Positions 59,659 through 64,000 of a DNA stretch of 64,000 nucleotides are shown in pieces. The notes under the pieces were generated by a model. The model did not search any database. It was not told the DNA's origin and saw nothing but the letters and a program-made list of their open reading frames with translations. How positions within the stretch are numbered: position 1 is the first letter of the stretch; the number at the start of each line of letters is the position of its first letter. The translations under genes and the position numbers were made by a program. The stretch covers positions 153,717,048 through 153,781,047 of the forward strand of contig NC_081407.1 in NCBI RefSeq assembly GCF_030272615.1. The letters are read 5' to 3'. This DNA is from Cryptomeria japonica. Its lineage: Eukaryota; Streptophyta; Pinopsida; Cupressales; Cupressaceae.

Positions 59659-60679
59659 CCCAGGCATTTCATTTTGTAAGGAGAATTTTAGATGATTAGA
59701 GAGAGTTGTAAATAGTTGGAAGAGTTAGAATATAGTTGATAGAATAGCAATTAGAGTAGAATAGGAGGACAAGGCAAGAAATTGTTGCCATTGATTGTAA
59801 ACAAACTCCATTTTCATTGAAGTAATGGTGAAATATGTCGTTTTTCTTGCAATTTGCATGGTTTCTTGTTGAGTCTTCAATCTTAGATGGTAGATGATTA
59901 AATGAATGGAGGGAATGTGATTGATTGATGGTGGAATTCGTACATCCATACTACTAGCAGTTTGTTGATTGCAAATTTGCCTTGTGTAGTCGACTGGAAT
60001 CATTCAGCTTAAGCTCAATTTCAATATGTCGCCTCTTCATTGATATGCATCAACTTGGATGGTATCTATGCCTGCGGTGATGATTTGAACATCATAAAGC
60101 TTCCTTAGAAGATCGCACTAGCCTTGTGTAGATGTTCCATTGATGTCAAAACAAGACCTAGTTAGAGTTTCATCAAAAATCAATCATTGCTCCTACATTC
60201 TTAGTATTAGGATTAGATCCTCTCTTCGCCCTTATCCTTTTTCCATTTTTTTTAATCTAAGTTAGTAAGAGCCTGTGTCCAGCAAAGCAGATCGGAAGTT
60301 CAATGTAAGTCCCCTTGTGATTCAAGCAAATCACATCATACCACTGGAGCTTGTCCACACGTGGAGACCCCACTAAAAGAACCTTGGAGTCTACCTAACT
60401 GATCCTTTACGCGAATCTTCAGCAGTTAGAGACTATTTTCTCAAGAGAGGATAAGATGCCTTTAGGTATTTTATTCTGTGTATGATGGTGTACAAAATAC
60501 ACGTCAACACTATGCTACTATGGCTTTGCTAGTAGCAACATTAGATTTTGTTAGTAGCCAAACCAGACTTTGTTAATAGTAACATCAATATGTTTGCAAG
60601 CATTTGACTGCTAACCACACCCAACAGATAGGTATTTCTTACTATTGGCATCCAATTTTTTCTTTATTATTTGGAACCA

Positions 60680-62760
60680 TACAATTGGTAGTAGAACAAA
60701 AAACATAGAGTTTTTTAACCTTTAGTTTTGTCTTGACCATGTTTCTTCAAAAGTCATTTGCTTCAAGGCGCATGCACGGACTTTTGTTCAAAAGATATAT
60801 TTCTCTACGAACTGGCTTGTCTTAGTATTTAAACGACACATCCTTGTCATGCAACATACAATAGGTAATCTTTGTAGTTGTGCAATTCCTCCATTCCAGA
60901 GCCTCATTTCATTGTCTATTGTAAGGAGTGGTGACTTGTGTTTGTTTCCCTTGTCACAATTTCTTTGAATTGTCTGAAGTACGTTCTCCTCCATTATCTT
61001 TCCTAAGAGTTATAATGTTTCTATTGGTCTAATTTTCTACCAATGCATTGGAATTAACAAAGCTACTAAAGCATTTAGAGTTAAAACTTGAGAAAGTGAA
61101 CCTACATTTTTGGAGAAAAATCATCAACCAAAAGAAATACCCGTTCCCTTATGCTGTTGCTGATTGTCAAGATGGTTCACATCAAATCACAATGAATGAG
61201 ATCAAGAAACCCTTGCCCAACATTAACATTCAGTTTGATGTGGCTATCTCTATGTATTTTTAATCCAACCACTTTACACATATGATGTTTGTTGTGAATG
61301 GAAAAGTTAGTACTTGAATCCTATTAGTTTCATTAAGTTTAGAAAGATACTGAATGTTCAAATGTTACTATCAAGCCAAATAATGCTAGTTGTTCTCCTT
61401 TGGAAGAGTGCTCAATGTTACCATGGTAGGATCAATAAGTTTAGATAGATCTCTTTGACCAAAATCTAGGACAACTACAGTTTTGTTTCACATAAAAAAT
61501 CAAACATTTGCAACCACTGAAATTTACATTGTTGTTTGGGTTCTAGGTGAGTTAGCTATTGGATATTAAGTTTTATTCTTCTATAGAACATCCAGGACAA
61601 CTTGAAACACATACTTAAAAGCTATGTCACAGGGTTTGCCGAATTTCAGCCATGGAGTTCGAAATTCGGCGAACTCCAAAATGCCAGTGAAAATTCGTTA
61701 AAATTCGCTTTATATTCGTATGAGTCAAGGTCATACTTTTTTTTATAAAATATTTGTAAGAAATGATTTTTTAGGGTTTTTCAAGATGAGCAACATGATT
61801 GTGTTCATCTGCGAAAGATTTTTTATTGATTTCAATGTCAAATGACGTGAATGAGCATATTTATCGCTGACCAGGATGGTGCTTTACAATGTTGAAAAAT
61901 GGGGGTGAAACTCATACTTCAGCTGCTGAAACTTCAAAAAAATTAGTGCACAGAAATAGGGTTGCCGATTATAGAAATAGCACAACTTTTATGCTTTGCG
62001 GTTGGAGAAGGGTTGGCTTCATGTATAACTTTAAATATTTAGATTTAAAGTTTGAGTTTGTTTATATTTTAAATTTTAGTTTTTTAAAATAAAATTTAAT
62101 ATCTTTTTATTTTATGTTTTAAATCATCTAGATTTGTTATTTAATTTGTTTTTTATTAAATGTGTTAAAGTTTAATAATTTAAATTATAATATATTTATT
62201 ATTTAGTATAGAAAATTTGACATAGTTATTATTTATATATTAATAATATTTAAATTGAATTTTAAAATGTTATAATATAAATATGTTTTAAAATTTATTA
62301 TAATCTATCCAAATTTAACATTTATTTTATTTTATGGATTTATTATTTATATTAAAAAAATAACAAATTTATATAAGGCGAATTTAATGATGAATTTTTT
62401 TTCAAATTTTTTGGCCTAGCCGAACTTCATCTGAATTTCATTGTTGTCGAACACGAAATTGAACTCGAACCTTGTGACATAGCTTAAAAACATCATTGAG
62501 AACAACATGATCATCACTTCTACTTTGTACTGCATGAGAGTCATCCCCTAAAGATACTGATCTAGAATTGGTATTCTTTGTGGTAAAATTTGCATTCCAG
62601 TCCTTATAACAAGTGAAATGCTGTGATGGAATTGAATCAAAGTACCAATATACAATGGCTTCTTTGTTATCTTGGGAGACAACAAAAGCATACTTCTCTC
62701 CAGAATCCTATCCCCCTTTCATCAACCACCACATTTATATGAGAAGAAACACTTCATTTT
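60680..62760 (-). pseudogene. Copia protease-integrase remnant, split by a hAT-like insert
   Basis: Minus-strand reading: a protease-like WYFDSIPSQHF (family WxxDSGAxxH) with SLGDDSHAV near 62490-62670, then, past the insert at 61622-62482, LDLIHCDV and ERVFLLVDDFSPKM (integrase core, about 61100-61240), ENVLQTIQRNCDKGNKHK and IAQLQR (about 60880-60990), and ALKQMTFEETW (about 60735-60770). The order protease, integrase fits copia. The protease has lost its Ser-Gly after Asp, and frame changes are many. Confidence 0.65.
61622..62482. mobile_element. Non-autonomous hAT-like element, 861 bp
   Basis: Terminal inverted repeats: left ctatgtcacagggttt (61622) and right, reverse-complemented, ctatgtcacaaggttc (62482). 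They are flanked by 8-bp duplications CTTAAAAG (61614-61621) and CTTAAAAA (62483-62490), one mismatch. Sub-terminal sequence repeats gaattcg/cgaatt words at both ends; the middle (62030-62390) is extremely AT-rich. No transposase is encoded. It split a copia relic. Confidence 0.82.
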
Positions 62761-63086
62761 CATTCTTGATGAAGTTCTGCTAAACTATTCCCAAAATGTG
62801 CCTTTGGCTTTGTGTTGTGCTATAGAAAATTGATTTTTTTTTTCGTTTTTATGCGAGCTGATTTTTCAGACCCCCGAGTCTGACCTGCTGGCAATTTATT
62901 TCTTATTTTTTTTTGGACCACGTCAAATCCGAGTGTCCAACCATTTTTTTTTAAATTAAAAAAAATGTTGCGCCTTGCAAATCTGTAGAAAACCTTGCTT
63001 TCTGCCTTTGCAAAGTTTTGCAATGTTTTCTGTTAAGGTCTTTGCATTGTCTGCACTCCAGAAGGTTTTGGAAGGCTTTGACACCA
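62761..63086. other. Intron 5 spacer
   Basis: No gene recognised. 62820-62985 is low-complexity T-rich sequence around a small GC-richer island. Confidence 0.4.
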
Positions 63087-63240
63087 AATGTTGTAGGAAA
63101 GAAAAGAGGGAAATGGGCAAATGTTGGAATGTGTGTGGAAAATTACATTTGGTTGCAACTTACATTGTTTAAGTTAATTATGTTTTTAGACATAATTAAT
63201 GTGAAAGTCATAAAAACATTACAAATATTAACATCTTCTG
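63087..63240. repeat. Dispersed repeat copy B (partner 52711-52890)
   Basis: Second copy of the dispersed repeat, same orientation. See 52711 entry for the shared words. Confidence 0.6.
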
Positions 63241-64000
63241 TCATAGCTTTGTTTAAGCATCATGTCTTAACAATTTGAATGGGGATTTGTCTTTCTGAAA
63301 AGTAGCCTTATTCCTTGTCTTCATAAAGAACAATGAATTGGAACTGAATTAGAATTATATTTGGTGATGTTGGAATGGAGTGCTCAAGGTTCCATTGGAA
63401 ATCTATGGTACAAGTTGGCCAGGCTAGCCTTATTCTAGCATTTGTATCTTACATTCAAGTTGAATTGTAAATATAGTTCTAGTGCCAGGTCACATGTTAC
63501 ATACACAATTTTAATCATATTTGATGTTGAAATATTCTTGTCATATTGGATATTATTCATACTTAATGTTGAAATATTCTTGTCGTATTGGTACATATAA
63601 TATCCGTGAATCTTCTTTGTATCATCTATATCCTTGATATAGTGTTATTGCTGTTGGGACTTTGGCTACATGGTTAGTGAACTTGAACATGTGCTGGTTA
63701 ATAAACTTGAACACATGCTTTCTGTTTTTCATCAGAAAGCTTTACAATGTTGTGTAGTCCGTATATGAAATTTACAGTGATAACAGTGTTAGGATTCTTT
63801 TATTGTAAATGACTATAATTCAAAGAGAAAAAGGATAGAACTAATCAAGTGTGAATATAACAGATTGTGTTTTCTGTTATGTTGGCAATATTAAGGGTTA
63901 TGATTTCTTTGCCTTTTCTGTTACTGTGAATTGTCTCAGCATGTTCTTGTTCTCAAATGTTTTTTTGCATTCGTTCAACCAAATATTCTCAAAATTGAAA
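63241..64000. other. Intron 5 spacer to window end
   Basis: No gene or exon recognised. A short phrase around tgttgaaatattcttgtc is repeated at about 63522 and 63567. Confidence 0.4.

Larger units (their letters stand above)
56241..60509 (+). mobile_element. Giant solo-LTR-like element, copy 3 (4269 bp, TSD CTATG)
   Basis: It starts TGTTGTGACGTTTTCACAC, ends ATACACGTCAACA, and is flanked by CTATG at 56236-56240 and 60510-60514. It has the hairpin array (56688-58220), internal promoter (58546), leader intron (58939-59139), a short frame (59147-59305) in place of the long one, and the shared 3' block with telo-box palindrome, TATA and CA end. It lacks the roughly 4 kb frame region of copy 2. 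It lies in ZPR1 intron 5, same orientation as the gene and the other two copies. Confidence 0.88.
51649..64000 (+). other. ZPR1 intron 5, over 12.3 kb, runs off the window
   Basis: It starts GTATTA. It contains copia relics, giant element copy 3 and a small hAT-like element. 51649-52710 and 52900-53320 show no gene. Confidence 0.6.

Overview
This is plant nuclear DNA, most likely from a conifer. One host gene is stretched across the window by very long introns, and almost everything else is nested retrotransposon and transposon debris. The repeat families resemble ones I associate with cupressophytes (yew or cedar relatives), but that placement is from memory and weak. No bacterial, organellar or rRNA signal is visible.

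Host gene: five exons of a ZPR1-type zinc-finger protein lie on the + strand at 14921-15040, 37649-37693, 50995-51035, 51263-51344 and 51604-51648. They join in frame with GT..AG introns. Intron 1 is about 22.6 kb, intron 2 about 13.3 kb, introns 3 and 4 are 227 and 259 bp, and intron 5 runs past the window end (over 12.3 kb). Bases 1-14920 are upstream flank; nearly all of the rest is intron.

Upstream flank: a decayed 5'-truncated LINE (about 205-4318), a tandem repeat block (6052-6373), a tRNA-derived SINE with a perfect 17-bp target duplication (6599-6790), a 75-bp-period tandem array inside a possible solo LTR (8822-11548), and a Ty3/gypsy integrase relic (12480-12905).

Intron 1 holds a broken LRR receptor-kinase copy (minus, 17552-18640, with a duplicated membrane-segment region to 19277), a gypsy protease relic (about 22600-22990), a Ty1/copia pol relic (24640-30154) containing a nearly intact four-exon hAT transposon (24784-28259), another copia relic, and the first copy of a large TG..CA element (32996-36378).

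Intron 2 holds the second and longest copy (38556-47308) and a microsatellite. Intron 5 holds copia relics on both strands, the third copy (56241-60509), and a copia relic split by a small hAT-like element (61622-62482).

The most unusual content is the three-copy family. Each copy starts TGTTGTGA, ends (C/A)RTCAACA, and has its own perfect 5-bp target duplication (CAACC, GGATT, CTATG). None shows internal terminal repeats, so each behaves like a giant solo LTR. Each carries an array of short hairpin motifs spaced about 167 bp apart and a downstream palindromic AAACCCTAATTAGGGTTT next to a TATA box. Copies 2 and 3 also share an internal promoter and a leader intron. Copy 2 carries a gene-sized reading frame (about 1084 residues once a later solo-LTR insertion is discounted) of a family I cannot assign to any enzyme.
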